Notes: generated by a model not told the origin, from the sequence alone. Positions 26,292 to 35,543 are shown, counted from the first letter of the stretch. The stretch is DNA of 64,000 nt from an uncultured Sphingomonas sp. (GCF_946478955.1 NZ_CAMLDL010000004.1:62001-126000); one strand, 5' to 3'. A program made the numbers and translations.

Positions 26292-27891
26292 CGGCGGCCT
26301 CCTCGGTTGCGGGCTCGTCTTCAAACCAGTGTGCGCGGGCGCCCATGATGATTTCGTTGCCCTGTTCTTCCGACAGACCATATTCCGCCAGAATGCCGCC
26401 CTTGTCTTCCGAACGGTTGCTGTCGGCGCGGCGACGCGGCTCGTTGCGCTTCTTCTGGATCAGCTCGTCGGTCGCAAGATCGGCGAGGTCGTCGAGCGTG
26501 CGAATATTCGCCTTGCCCAGCGTCACCAGCATGGCTTCGGTGAGGTGCGGCAGCTCGGCCAGCGCGTCGTCGACGCCGAGGCCGCGGCGTTCTTCACGGG
26601 CAGCGGCTTCGCGGCGCTCCAGCGCCTCGGTTGCGCGGCTCTGAAGTTCACCGGCGATTTCATCGTCCAGGCCTTCGATCGACGCGATTTCGTCGACTTC
26701 GACATAGGCGACTTCTTCAAGGCTGGAGAAACCTTCGGCGACCAGCAGCTGGGCCAGCGTTTCGTCGACGTCGAGTTCGTTCTGGAACATCTCGGACCGT
26801 TCGATGAATTCCTTTTGACGCTTCTCGCTGGCGTCTGCTTCAGTCAGGATATCGATCTGCGACGCCGTCAACTGACTGGCGAGGCGCACGTTCTGGCCGC
26901 GGCGGCCGATGGCCAGCGACAGCTGATCGTCGGGCACCACGACTTCAATACGGCTTTCTTCCTCGTCTATAACCACGCGGGCGACGGTCGCCGGCTGAAG
27001 CGCGTTGACGACGAAGGTTGCCGTGTCTTCGCTCCACGGGATGATGTCGATCTTCTCGCCCTGCAGTTCCTGAACGACGGCCTGAACGCGGCTGCCCTTC
27101 ATACCGACGCAGGCACCGACCGGATCGATCGAGCTGTCATAGCTGATGACGCCAATCTTGGCGCGGCTGCCCGGATCACGGGCGGCGGCCTTGATCTCGA
27201 TGATGCCGTCGTAAATTTCCGGCACTTCCTGTGCGAACAGCTTCTTCATGAAGTCGGGGTGGGCGCGTGACAGGAAAATCTGCGGCCCGCGGGTTTCGCG
27301 GGCAACGCGCAGGATCAGGCTGCGGATGCGATCGCCGACGCGCACCATTTCACGCGGGATCTGCTGATCACGGCGGATGACGCCTTCGGCGCGGCCAAGG
27401 TCGACGACGACATGGCCAAACTCGACGCGCTTGACGACACCGGTAATCACCTCACCGCCACGGTCCTTATATTCCTCGAACTGGCGCTCGCGCTCGGCGT
27501 CGCGAACCTTCTGGAAAATGACCTGCTTGGCCGCCTGCGCGGCGATGCGGCCGAATTCGATCGGGGGCAGCGGATCGACCAGGAAGTCGCCGACGACGGC
27601 GCCTTCCTTCAGCTTCTGCGCACCCTTGACGTCGACCTGCTTGAAATGATCGTCGGCTTCTTCGACCACTTCGAGGACACGCCAGAGGCGGAGGTCGCCA
27701 GTGTTCGGGTCAAGCTTCGCGCGAATGTCGTTTTCGGCACCATAGCGGGCACGGGCGGCGCGCTGAATCGCGTCTTCCATCGCCTCGATGACGATGCCCT
27801 TGTCGATCAGCTTCTCACGCGCAACGGCGTCGGCAATCGCAAGCAGCTCGGCCTTGTTGGCGGTCGCGGCGGGGGGAGGGGCAGAGGCCAT
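26272..27891 (-). CDS. nusA: Transcription termination/antitermination protein NusA
   Basis: 539 residues: N-terminal RNA polymerase-binding domain, S1 domain (GEVITGVVKRVEFGHVVVDLGRAEGVIRRD), two KH domains (DPVGACVGMKGSRVQAVVQELQGEKIDIIPW; QLSLAIGRRGQNVRLASQLT), then two C-terminal acidic helical repeats and a Glu/Asp-rich end. It controls pausing, termination and rRNA antitermination. It follows rimP after 3 bases. Confidence 0.98.
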   Translation of the reverse strand: MASAPPPAATANKAELLAIADAVAREKLIDKGIVIEAMEDAIQRAARARYGAENDIRAKLDPNTGDLRLWRVLEVVEEADDHFKQVDVKGAQKLKEGAVVGDFLVDPLPPIEFGRIAAQAAKQVIFQKVRDAERERQFEEYKDRGGEVITGVVKRVEFGHVVVDLGRAEGVIRRDQQIPREMVRVGDRIRSLILRVARETRGPQIFLSRAHPDFMKKLFAQEVPEIYDGIIEIKAAARDPGSRAKIGVISYDSSIDPVGACVGMKGSRVQAVVQELQGEKIDIIPWSEDTATFVVNALQPATVARVVIDEEESRIEVVVPDDQLSLAIGRRGQNVRLASQLTASQIDILTEADASEKRQKEFIERSEMFQNELDVDETLAQLLVAEGFSSLEEVAYVEVDEIASIEGLDDEIAGELQSRATEALERREAAAREERRGLGVDDALAELPHLTEAMLVTLGKANIRTLDDLADLATDELIQKKRNEPRRRADSNRSEDKGGILAEYGLSEEQGNEIIMGARAHWFEDEPATEEAADADSEQ

Positions 27892-27894
27892 GAC

Positions 27895-28431
27895 TTAACC
27901 TTCCGTCTTGATAGAATCGGCGCCCTCGGTGCTGAGCGGCGCGGTTGCGTTGATGAGTTTGTCGGTAAGCAGTAGCTTGGCCGACGCGATGTTGTCGAAC
28001 TGGACCGAGCGCTGCCCCTTAGGCGTCGCGATGGTCACGGTGTCGCCGTCGATGCCGACGATGTCACCGCTAATCTGTTTGGAGCCATCCTGCGGCTCAA
28101 CAAATTTGACGCGCGCTTCATGACCGGCCCAATCGGTGAAATCGGCGCGGCGGGTCAGCGGGCGGTCAATGCCGGGCGACGACACTTCAAGGCGATAGCC
28201 ACCTTCAACCGGGTCGCGGCCCGCGGCCTCTTCGGCATCGATGATGTCGGACAGGCTGCGCGACAGCGTCTCGCAATCAGCAAGGTTGAGTTGCCGCGTG
28301 TCGGGCCGTTCAGCCATGATCTGAAGCGTCGGGTCCGACTTTCCGCCGACCATCTTCACGCGCACCAATGCCAGGCCCTGCGCCTTGACGGCGGGCTCAA
28401 TGAGGCGGGTGATGGCTGCGGTATCGGTCAA
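27895..28431 (-). CDS. rimP: Ribosome maturation factor RimP
   Basis: 178 residues, RimP N-terminal domain (LIEPAVKAQGLALVRVKMVGGKSDPTLQIMAE, DCETLSRSLSDIID, YRLEVSSPGIDRPLTRRADF) and C-terminal SH3-like domain (GDIVGIDGDTVTIAT). It binds 30S precursors early in assembly. First gene of the leftward rimP-nusA-ylxR-infB-rbfA operon. Confidence 0.96.
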   Translation of the reverse strand: MTDTAAITRLIEPAVKAQGLALVRVKMVGGKSDPTLQIMAERPDTRQLNLADCETLSRSLSDIIDAEEAAGRDPVEGGYRLEVSSPGIDRPLTRRADFTDWAGHEARVKFVEPQDGSKQISGDIVGIDGDTVTIATPKGQRSVQFDNIASAKLLLTDKLINATAPLSTEGADSIKTEG

Positions 28432-28523
28432 ACGGATTCCAGTCGAAATGATATGCGCTTTTGCTGCCGGAACCGGGTGGTTCCAGCCCCAAGCACCTAG
28501 CGATGTATGAGGAAAGCAAGGGC

Positions 28524-28552
28524 CATATAGGCGCTTGGGGTCAGAGTCGCAA
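28524..28552 (-). promoter_or_regulatory. Promoter of the rimP operon
   Basis: On the minus strand TTGCGA (28547-28552), 17-base spacer, TATATG (28524-28529). The spacer contains one arm (28530-28540) of an 11-bp inverted repeat CCCCAAGCACC/GGCGCTTGGGG whose other arm is at 28487-28497. The second arm is just downstream of the expected start of transcription. A second hairpin GGAACC-GGGT-GGTTCC (28469-28484) lies in the leader. Confidence 0.6.
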
Positions 28553-28563
28553 GGAGAGTCTGT

Positions 28564-29058
28564 CTATCGGCCAAGCGCCTTGTTTTCCGTTCCGATCCGC
28601 ACCCACAACATGATCCCGTTCAGGGCCGAGAAGATCAGCGCGGCCTGCCATAGGCCGAAGACCAGCGGAAGCACTGCAATCTCCGCGACCACTACGACAT
28701 AGTTGGGGTGGTTTACATATTTGTAGGGGCCGCGCGCGACGAGCGTTTCGCCCGGAACGATAATGATGCGTGTAGTCCAGCGAGGGCCCAAGGATCGCAG
28801 GGTCCAAACACGGCCGATTTCGATCATTAGGAACAGCGCGAACCAACCCCAATGGATTACCTGACCGGGCGCGAACACCCATAATGTCGCAAGCCAGGCG
28901 GCATGTAGCGCGACGATGAAAGGGTAATGGCTGCCTCCAACTTCACGCCCGCCCTTAGCCAACAGCCTCGCCGTATTGGCCCGCGCAATCGGTAGTTCGA
29001 TCACGCGCTGCAGGGTGACGAAGCCGAGAATGGCAATGGTCGGCCACATCGAGATCAT
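28564..29058 (-). CDS. ICMT-family methyltransferase, partner of the type III PKS
   Basis: 164 residues, about five membrane helices, ending with the isoprenylcysteine methyltransferase signature GPYKYVNHPNYVVVVAEI (RHPNY-like motif) and a C-terminal Glu-Asn before KALGR. Its start overlaps the polyketide synthase stop by ATGA. In Bacillus the equivalent pair BpsA-BpsB makes alkylpyrones and their methyl ethers, so O-methylation of a polyketide pyrone or resorcinol at the membrane is the best inference. Confidence 0.88.
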   Translation of the reverse strand: MISMWPTIAILGFVTLQRVIELPIARANTARLLAKGGREVGGSHYPFIVALHAAWLATLWVFAPGQVIHWGWFALFLMIEIGRVWTLRSLGPRWTTRIIIVPGETLVARGPYKYVNHPNYVVVVAEIAVLPLVFGLWQAALIFSALNGIMLWVRIGTENKALGR

Positions 29059-30095
29059 GGCCGTAGCAATAAGCCCGCGCAGGTGAAGCCGGGTCCGAAG
29101 GCGGTCATCATCACGTCGCCCCGAAGGCCGCGTGCGATCAACCGCTCCAGCACGAACATCACCGTCGGCGCGCTCATATTGCCATGTTCGCGCAGGACGT
29201 CGCGTTCGAGGTCGAGTGTTCCCACCGGCAATTCCAGCGCGGTCTCAATTGCGTCGACAACCTTGGCACCGCCGGGGTGGCAGCAAAAGCGGGTGATGTC
29301 GCCGCGTGATTTGCCGTTCGCCGCCAGGATCGCGTCGACCGCCTCGGCCAACTCGTCCTCCACAAATGGCGGAATGGCCCGGTCGAACACCACGGCAAGG
29401 CCCGGGTCTTCAACCCGCCAGCCCATGATGCCCAGCGTATCGGGCCATAGCTTTTCGCCGGAGCCTGTGATTGTGGCGAGGCTCTTGCCTTGCGTCGAAA
29501 TGACGGCCGCCGCAGCGCCGTCGCCAAAGATCGCGGTGGCGACGATGGCGGCGGGATCGTCACTGTCGAGGCGGATCGAGATTGAGCAGGTTTCGACGGT
29601 GACGAACAGCCATCGGCTGCCCGGCTCCCCCGCGGCCAACCGCGCAGCGGTGGCGAGTCCCGATACCCCGCCGGCGCAACCCAGGCCGAACAGCGGAATG
29701 CGCCGACAATCGGTCCGAAGGCCAAGTCTGGGCGCGACGCGGGCATCGATACTCGGCGTGGAAATGCCGGTGGTGGACACGAACACGACGCCGTCGATGT
29801 CAGGGGGTGTCAGCCCGGCCTTGGCGATCGCGTCCTTTGCCACGCGTTCGAACAACTCTTCGGTCGCCACGACATAGAGGTCACTCCGTGCCCTCCATCC
29901 GCGCGGCTGCGTGTACCATTCGACCGGCGCGACCAGCTGCCGCTGATCGATCAGCGCATTGTCGAACACGCTTTCCAGCTTGGCGAACAATTGCCACCGG
30001 CCGCCGAACATTTGCTTCGCCAGTGCCTTGGCGTCGGCTTGCGACACCTGATATGGCGGTATCGCGGTCGCGAGGGAAAGGATCCGGACGTTCAC
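29055..30095 (-). CDS. Type III polyketide synthase (chalcone synthase-like)
   Basis: 346 residues with the Cys-His-Asn triad visible: Cys in LFGLGCAGGVSGLATAARL, His in CCHPGGAKVVDAIE, Asn in HGNMSAPTVMFVLERLI. The C-terminal FGPGFTCAGLLLRP matches the CHS signature. The start is GTG 30095. Bacterial enzymes of this type extend fatty acyl-CoA with malonyl-CoA to alkylpyrones or alkylresorcinols. Operon with the ICMT-type methyltransferase. Confidence 0.94.
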   Translation of the reverse strand: MNVRILSLATAIPPYQVSQADAKALAKQMFGGRWQLFAKLESVFDNALIDQRQLVAPVEWYTQPRGWRARSDLYVVATEELFERVAKDAIAKAGLTPPDIDGVVFVSTTGISTPSIDARVAPRLGLRTDCRRIPLFGLGCAGGVSGLATAARLAAGEPGSRWLFVTVETCSISIRLDSDDPAAIVATAIFGDGAAAAVISTQGKSLATITGSGEKLWPDTLGIMGWRVEDPGLAVVFDRAIPPFVEDELAEAVDAILAANGKSRGDITRFCCHPGGAKVVDAIETALELPVGTLDLERDVLREHGNMSAPTVMFVLERLIARGLRGDVMMTAFGPGFTCAGLLLRP

Positions 30096-30224
30096 GCAGT
30101 GACCTTATAGTTAAGGGCGCACCCTCGAACCCTGTTAATTCGGAAATCGGCCGCCATACTGGATATTACAAGTCAGCAACTCGCTACTCCGGTGCTGCAT
30201 CATCCGCAAACCAGCCCAGGTGGC

Positions 30225-30797
30225 TTAGCCTCCCCATGGTGGAGGTGGCGGATTGATAGGGTGGTTGAGGTCAAACTCTACGCGGAAGAAACGATTTGGC
30301 CGACGCAATTCATAGGCGAAGATTCCCGGCCGGTGCTCGACCGCCCAAACATTATTTATCCCAGCCACATTACCTTCGCGCTGCAAAAGTGTCTTGGTGA
30401 AAGCATCAGCCGGAAATTCGACTCGCGGCGAGGTCGTCGGTCCCATTGAATCACCGCCATATTGAGTGACGCGGTCTTCGCTTCCATCAGCGTGCCGATG
30501 GTCATGTTTCAGGCGCAGGCCGGCACCATTTCGGCTAATTACCCATGTCCGCGAACGATCGTCTGCGACATGGAATGGTATGCGCACGGCGCCCTGGTCA
30601 CATTCGCGCACGTGCATAATCAGGGCTTTGCCCGTAAATGCCTCATCCGATGGCGCCGCCGGGCTGACAATGCGTCCCGCAAATGCCTTTCCACAGAGGG
30701 GCTGAAGGGAGGCTAGCAAGTCGTTCTTACTGGGCGCTGAAGTGGTCGCGCATCCCGCAATGACCAGGACCAGCGGAAATATCGTAAATCGCCGCAA
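30225..30797 (-). CDS. Hypothetical lipoprotein, 190 aa
   Basis: The N-terminus MRRFTIFPLVLVIAGCATTS has a lipobox with Cys at 16. The mature part has no recognised domain. It contains LCGKAFAGRIVSP, DRSRTWVISRNGAGLRLKHDHRHADGSEDRVTQYGGDS and ends in INPPPPPWGG. The pattern Trp/Arg, His-Asp-His and Gly-Gly suggests a small beta-rich binding domain. Similar secreted proteins occur in sphingomonads. Single gene, divergent from the dehydrogenase gene. Confidence 0.75.
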   Translation of the reverse strand: MRRFTIFPLVLVIAGCATTSAPSKNDLLASLQPLCGKAFAGRIVSPAAPSDEAFTGKALIMHVRECDQGAVRIPFHVADDRSRTWVISRNGAGLRLKHDHRHADGSEDRVTQYGGDSMGPTTSPRVEFPADAFTKTLLQREGNVAGINNVWAVEHRPGIFAYELRRPNRFFRVEFDLNHPINPPPPPWGG

Positions 30798-30915
30798 TCA
30801 ATTTCTCCTTATGGCTTGCATTGCCGCACACGATCATCGGGCTATGCTCGCGGACTGAGTGCCGACGCGACATTCTCATTTGGGCACCATGCCCATGTTG
30901 AACGCATAGGAGAAG

Positions 30916-32070
30916 ATGATGATTGCCCGCTATGTGCTTGCCCTTGCCTTGATGCCCATAGCCACTTCAGGGTGTCGGGCCTCCGATCAGCCCGGTGGCA
31001 CCACCATATCGGCCGCAACGCTAAAACCATTTACGGAGCGCGTGATCGGAGAATATTCCTCGCCCTGGGCGATGGCGTTTCTTCCGGGCAGCGGTGTCCC
31101 GATCACGCCGATGGCCTTGCTGACCGAGAAAGAGGGCAAGCTGTGGCTGGTCAATGTCGACAGCGGCACCAGACAGGAAGTAGCGGGCGTGCCGTCGGTT
31201 CATGTCGCGGGGCAGGGCGGGCTTGGCGACGTCATGCCGCATCCGAATTTCGCGGCCAATCATCGCATTTATCTCAGCTATGTCGAAACGGGCCCGGACG
31301 ACACCAGCGGCGCCGTCCTGGGTTATGGCACGCTGGTCCATGGGCAGGGGCAGCCGCGCCTCGACAATTTCAAGGTGATCTGGCGGCAGGACCCGAAAGT
31401 CACCGGCGACGGTCACTTCTCCCACCGTATCGCGTTCGGGCCGGATGGATATCTCTATCTAACCTCGGGCGAACGGCAAAAGTTCGACCCGGCACAGGAT
31501 ATGACCAAAAATCTTGGCAAGGTGTTGCGGTTAACCGATGAGGGTCAGCCTGCACCAGGCAATCCCTGGGCAAAGCAGGGCGGGATCGCGGCGCAATTCT
31601 GGAGCATAGGGCACCGCAATCTGCTTGGTCTCGCCTTCGCACCCGACGGGCGACTTTGGGAAAGTGAGATGGGGCCGCGCGGCGGGGATGAGGTGAACTT
31701 GGTCCTGCCGGGCAAAAATTATGGCTGGCCCAAAGCATCAAATGGATCGCATTATAGCGGTCAGGACATCCCCGACCATAAAACAGGCGACGGGTTTGAA
31801 GCGCCGAAAATATGGTGGAATCCGTCGATCTCGCCGGGCGGGCTGACGATTTATACCGGCGGCAAATTTCCGGCATGGAGGGGCGATGCGCTGATCCCTG
31901 CCCTGTCCGGGGAATCGCTGATCCGTGTCGACATTGATGGCGACAAGGCGACCAAGGCGGAACAATGGGAAATGGGGCGCCGCCTCCGCGCCGTCGATCA
32001 GGGACCCGACGGCCGCCTGTTCATTTTGGAAGATGAAGGGCGCCTGATCGAACTGGCGCCCCGCACCTGA
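30916..32070 (+). CDS. PQQ-dependent soluble aldose sugar dehydrogenase (Asd/YliI type), lipoprotein
   Basis: 384 residues. A lipoprotein signal ends at SGCRA. The GSDH beta-propeller follows: YSSPWAMAFLPG, VAGQGGLGDVMPHPNF, DGHFSHRIAFGPDGYLYLTSGER (catalytic His and PQQ site), WSIGHRNLLGLAF, WESEMGPRGGDEVNLVLPGKNYGWP and WNPSISPGGLTIYTGGKFPAW. It oxidises aldose sugars in the periplasm with PQQ. AGGAGA lies just before ATG 30916; a second ATG follows immediately. Confidence 0.94.
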   Translation: MMIARYVLALALMPIATSGCRASDQPGGTTISAATLKPFTERVIGEYSSPWAMAFLPGSGVPITPMALLTEKEGKLWLVNVDSGTRQEVAGVPSVHVAGQGGLGDVMPHPNFAANHRIYLSYVETGPDDTSGAVLGYGTLVHGQGQPRLDNFKVIWRQDPKVTGDGHFSHRIAFGPDGYLYLTSGERQKFDPAQDMTKNLGKVLRLTDEGQPAPGNPWAKQGGIAAQFWSIGHRNLLGLAFAPDGRLWESEMGPRGGDEVNLVLPGKNYGWPKASNGSHYSGQDIPDHKTGDGFEAPKIWWNPSISPGGLTIYTGGKFPAWRGDALIPALSGESLIRVDIDGDKATKAEQWEMGRRLRAVDQGPDGRLFILEDEGRLIELAPRT

Positions 32071-32077
32071 TTATAAT

Positions 32078-32740
32078 TTAAGCGGCCGATTCCGGGATGA
32101 TGCGAAGGTAAGACTTCACGGTTTCCCAGCCATTTGGATATTTTTCCTTCGCGGCGTCATCGCTGACCGACGGCGGGATGATGACATCGTCGCCGGGGCG
32201 CCAATTGACCGGAGTGGCAACGCCCTTGCCTTCAGTCAGCTGGATGCTGTCGAGCAGGCGCAGCACCTCGTCGAAATTGCGGCCACTGCTCATCGGGTAG
32301 AGCAGCATGGCGCGAATCTTCTTGTCCGGGCCGATCATATAAACGGTGCGCACGGTAGCATTGTTGGCGGCGGTGCGGCCGGCGGCGCTGTCCCCGGCAT
32401 CGGCCGGCAGCATGTTGTAGAGCTTGGCGACATTGAGGTCGACGTCGCCGATGACGGGATAGCCGACGCTGTTGCCAGACACATCCTCGATGTCCGGTAG
32501 CCAGTTGTTGTTGTCGTCGCTGCTGTCGACCGAAAGCCCGATGATCTTGGTACCGCGCTTGGCGAATTCGTCGGTCAGGCCGGCCATATAGCCAAGCTCG
32601 GTCGTGCAGACCGGCGTGAACGCCTTGGGGTGTGAAAACAGGATGGCATAATTATCGCCAATCCAGTCGTGGAAGCTGATCGGCCCCTGCGTGGTCTGGG
32701 CGGTAAAGTCTGGGGCGGTGCTGCCAATGGACAGAGTCAT
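32078..32740 (-). CDS. 1-Cys peroxiredoxin (Prx6 family)
   Basis: 220 residues with the peroxidatic Cys in SHPKAFTPVCTTELGYMAGL (PVCTTE motif) and no second Cys in the chain. The C-terminal arm GVATPVNWRPGDDVIIPPSVSDDAAKEKYP is typical of the Prx6/AhpC-TSA 1-Cys class. It reduces peroxides. It follows cysteine synthase after 12 bases, so the two may share a transcript linking thiol supply with peroxide defence. Confidence 0.95.
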   Translation of the reverse strand: MTLSIGSTAPDFTAQTTQGPISFHDWIGDNYAILFSHPKAFTPVCTTELGYMAGLTDEFAKRGTKIIGLSVDSSDDNNNWLPDIEDVSGNSVGYPVIGDVDLNVAKLYNMLPADAGDSAAGRTAANNATVRTVYMIGPDKKIRAMLLYPMSSGRNFDEVLRLLDSIQLTEGKGVATPVNWRPGDDVIIPPSVSDDAAKEKYPNGWETVKSYLRIIPESAA

Positions 32741-32752
32741 GGGTGCTTCTCC

Positions 32753-33805
32753 TTAGTCTATAGGTAGATATTCGACGTCGACTGTCGCCTCGCGCTCCAG
32801 CCAGTCGGGAACGGCAAGGCCCTTCGATCGAAGGAATTCGGGGTTGAACAAGCGCGACTGATAACGACTGGCGCCGTCGCAGAGCATGGTGACAATGGTG
32901 TGACCGGGGCCCATTTCGTTGGCGAGTGCAATTGCACCAGCGATATTGACCGCCGACGACGTGCCGAGGGCGAGCCCTTCCTCTTTCAGCAGGCGGAACA
33001 GCAAGGGCACGCTCTGGTCGTCCGGGATGCGGAAAGCGTGGTCAGGCGTGAAGCCTTCCAAATTGGCGGTTATCCGGCCCTGGCCGATCCCTTCGGTGAT
33101 TGAGCTGCCTTCCGACTTTAATTCGCCGGTGGTGTAATAGCTATAAAGCGCTGCGCCCGGTACATCGGCGATAGCGACCTGCACGTGTGGATTGCGTTCC
33201 TTTAGCGCCATAGCCGTCCCGGCGAGTGTTCCGCCTGTTCCGACCGCACTGACCCAGCCGTCGACCTTTCCATCCGTCTGGTCCCAGATTTCCGGCCCGG
33301 TCGTCTGAATATGGGCGCGGCGGTTGGCGACATTGTCGAACTGGTTGGCCCAGACTGCACCGTTGGGGTTTTCCCTGGCCAGCTTTTCCGCGATGCGGCC
33401 GCCAATCTTCACATAATTATTCGGGTTCTTGTACGGCACCGCCGGAACCTCGATCAGTTCCGCACCGAGCATCTTCAGCGCGTCCTTCTTCTCCTGGCTT
33501 TGTGTTTCCGGGATGACGATGACCGTCTTCATGCCCAGCGCATTGCCAACCATCGCAAGGCCGATGCCGGTATTGCCCGCCGTGCCATCGACAATGGTTC
33601 CGCCGGGGCGCAGGTCGCCGCGCGCGATGGCGTCCAATACAATCGCCTTGGCAGCGCGATCCTTGACGGATCCGCCCGGGTTCATGAATTCGGCCTTCCC
33701 CAAAATCGTACAGCCGGTCTCTTCGGACGCACGTTTCAGTTTGATGAGCGGCGTGTTGCCGATGGTGGCCAATACATCCGGGCGAACGTCAGGGTGGGAG
33801 CTCAT
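32753..33805 (-). CDS. cysK: Cysteine synthase A
   Basis: 350 residues, PLP fold type II. The PLP lysine is in EFMNPGGSVKDRAAK; TIVDGTAGNTGIGLAMVG is the substrate loop; SAVGTGGTLAGTAMAL binds the phosphate; EEGLALGTSSAVNIAGAI is the C-terminal serine block. It makes cysteine from O-acetylserine and sulfide. Length (about 30 residues longer than E. coli CysK) and sequence fit the long proteobacterial CysK/CBS-like branch. Confidence 0.93.
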   Translation of the reverse strand: MSSHPDVRPDVLATIGNTPLIKLKRASEETGCTILGKAEFMNPGGSVKDRAAKAIVLDAIARGDLRPGGTIVDGTAGNTGIGLAMVGNALGMKTVIVIPETQSQEKKDALKMLGAELIEVPAVPYKNPNNYVKIGGRIAEKLARENPNGAVWANQFDNVANRRAHIQTTGPEIWDQTDGKVDGWVSAVGTGGTLAGTAMALKERNPHVQVAIADVPGAALYSYYTTGELKSEGSSITEGIGQGRITANLEGFTPDHAFRIPDDQSVPLLFRLLKEEGLALGTSSAVNIAGAIALANEMGPGHTIVTMLCDGASRYQSRLFNPEFLRSKGLAVPDWLEREATVDVEYLPID

Positions 33806-33843
33806 GGCAGTCTAGCTAGGTCGCGCGGACCGAATGGCAAGGG

Positions 33844-34542
33844 TCAAATCCGCCGAAAGCGGAATTGATGCGGTGTCCTGCCCTGCCGCCGCGCCTTGGC
33901 GGCGTATCGCGTCTCGATCCAGCCTGATGGATATTCCAGCCACTCGCCCGGTCTGTCGTTAATCCATTCAAATTGATGCTCATGGCGTTGCATGATCATC
34001 AACAGCCAGTTGAGATAGGTCGGATCGTCGGTCGCGACGCGGAATTCGCCGCCGGGTTTCAGTTTCGCAGCGATCAGGTCAACAGGCCCGTCATTCATCA
34101 TACGCCGCTTGGCATGACGCGCTTTCGGCCATGGATCGGGATGGAGGAGGTAGACCATCAGCAGCCCCGCATCGGGAATGCGCCGCAGCACATCCAGGGC
34201 ATCACCCATCCATATCCGAACGTTCGCCAACCGGTCATCGCGGATATGGGTTAGCGCCTGGGCAACACCGTTCAGGAACGGCTCGCAGCCGATAAAACCA
34301 TGATTGGGCAACAAATCAGCTCTATGCGCGAGATGTTCGCCGCCGCCAAAACCAATCTCGAAGTGCAGCGGGCAATCTTCCCCGAACAGCCGCTGCGCCG
34401 TAACCTCGCCTTCGGCCGGAACCGTGATCGCCGGTAGAAGGGTATCGACAAGCTCCTGTTGTCCGGCGCGCAGCTTATGGCTGCTCGACCGACCATACAG
34501 GCGGTTAATGGTCGTGGGGTCGCCTGACTCGCGCGCGCTCAT
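33844..34542 (-). CDS. trmB: tRNA (guanine-N7)-methyltransferase
   Basis: About 232 residues starting at ATG 34542 (MSARESGDP). Class I methyltransferase: FEIGFGGGEHLAHRADL (SAM loop), GCEPFLNGVAQALTHI, LLMVYLLHPDPWPKARHAKRRMMN (the HPDPWPKxRHxKRR signature), and the C-terminal TRYAAKARRQGR. It methylates G46 of tRNA. Confidence 0.96.
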   Translation of the reverse strand: MSARESGDPTTINRLYGRSSSHKLRAGQQELVDTLLPAITVPAEGEVTAQRLFGEDCPLHFEIGFGGGEHLAHRADLLPNHGFIGCEPFLNGVAQALTHIRDDRLANVRIWMGDALDVLRRIPDAGLLMVYLLHPDPWPKARHAKRRMMNDGPVDLIAAKLKPGGEFRVATDDPTYLNWLLMIMQRHEHQFEWINDRPGEWLEYPSGWIETRYAAKARRQGRTPHQFRFRRI

Positions 34543-34659
34543 GCCAGGGCGGCTAGTCCAGCCGTGCTGGCCGGGCAAGGGGGACGTGTCGATTATCACT
34601 TGAAGCAAGTGTGTTGCATGCCTAAATCACCTGTTCAAACTGATCGGGAGCAGCAGCTC

Positions 34660-35013
34660 ATGGCGAAGAAGGCAAAGAAAAAGGACAAGCCGGAGTCCGG
34701 CATCACCATCAAGGTGAAGACCAAGGGTGACGGAAAGAAGAGCAAGAAGGCGAAAAAGACCCAGACCGAGGGTTTTGAGAAACTCGTTAGCCTGGCCGAT
34801 CATCCACTGGTTGCGGACGTTCTCGCCGCCGGCGCGCTTGCGGCCGTCGCTGCCTTTGCCGAATCAGGTCTAGCATCAAAAAAGGCCGATCCGGACAGCA
34901 AGAAGTCGTCAAAAGCCGTGAAGGATGCTGGAAAGGCCGCCGCTGCGGCAATCGGTGTGCGCCTGATGGCCGAGTTTAACGAGGCGCTGAAGAAAAAAGA
35001 TCAGGCCAAGTAG
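34660..35013 (+). CDS. Lys-rich small protein of unknown function
   Basis: 117 residues from ATG 34660 (MAKKAKKKDKPESG), GGGAG about 10 bases upstream; ATG 34618 is a less likely start. The N-terminal third is strongly basic (KKSKKAKKTQTEG). A hydrophobic helix follows (LADHPLVADVLAAGALAAVAAFAES), then a second basic Ala/Lys stretch. This looks like a nucleoid- or membrane-associated small basic protein, reminiscent of H1-like tails. No family named. Its end overlaps rsmD by 13 bp, tail to tail. Confidence 0.65.
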   Translation: MAKKAKKKDKPESGITIKVKTKGDGKKSKKAKKTQTEGFEKLVSLADHPLVADVLAAGALAAVAAFAESGLASKKADPDSKKSSKAVKDAGKAAAAAIGVRLMAEFNEALKKKDQAK

Positions 35014-35543
35014 AGCAGGGTAATTCGGGCGCGACCAACATCGCGCTCCGCATCCACGGTCCAGCCTTCGGGCGCGCTAACCTTGTCGCCCTTGTGCGTT
35101 TCGACCGCCATCCAGCCGCCATGGCTCAACCATTCGGCGCTTGCTACCGCTTGGGCGGCGGCGGTGCCGGAACCCGGCGCATAAGGCGGGTCGGCGAAGA
35201 TCAGGTCAAAACTCTGTCCGGTCGGGAGCTTCGCCGCCGACAGCGAGCGGACCGCAACGCGGCCCGATGCGCCAAGCGACGCGGCGTTGCTCTCTATAGC
35301 TGTAACGGCCGCGCGGTCGGTTTCGACGAATACCGCTTGCGCCGCACCGCGTGACAAGGCTTCGAGGCCGAGGGCGCCGCTACCCGCATAAAGGTCAGCG
35401 ACGTTCAGGTCCGCAAATCCACCAAGCCTGCTGTTGAGCATGGAGAACATCGTCTCCCGCGTCCGATCAGCCGTCGGCCGCGTGGTTTGCCCCGCGGGCG
35501 CGACCAGTTTGCGGCCGCGCCATTCCCCGGAAATGATCCTCAC
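35001..35543 (-). CDS. rsmD: 16S rRNA (guanine(966)-N2)-methyltransferase
   Basis: 180 residues: MRIISGEWRGRKLVAPAGQTTRPTADRTRETMFSML start block, VADLYAGSGALGLEALSRGAAQAVFVETD (SAM site), and the catalytic DPPY motif in FDLIFADPPYAPG. It overlaps the rluB-type gene by 4 bp. Confidence 0.96.
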   Translation of the reverse strand: MRIISGEWRGRKLVAPAGQTTRPTADRTRETMFSMLNSRLGGFADLNVADLYAGSGALGLEALSRGAAQAVFVETDRAAVTAIESNAASLGASGRVAVRSLSAAKLPTGQSFDLIFADPPYAPGSGTAAAQAVASAEWLSHGGWMAVETHKGDKVSAPEGWTVDAERDVGRARITLLYLA

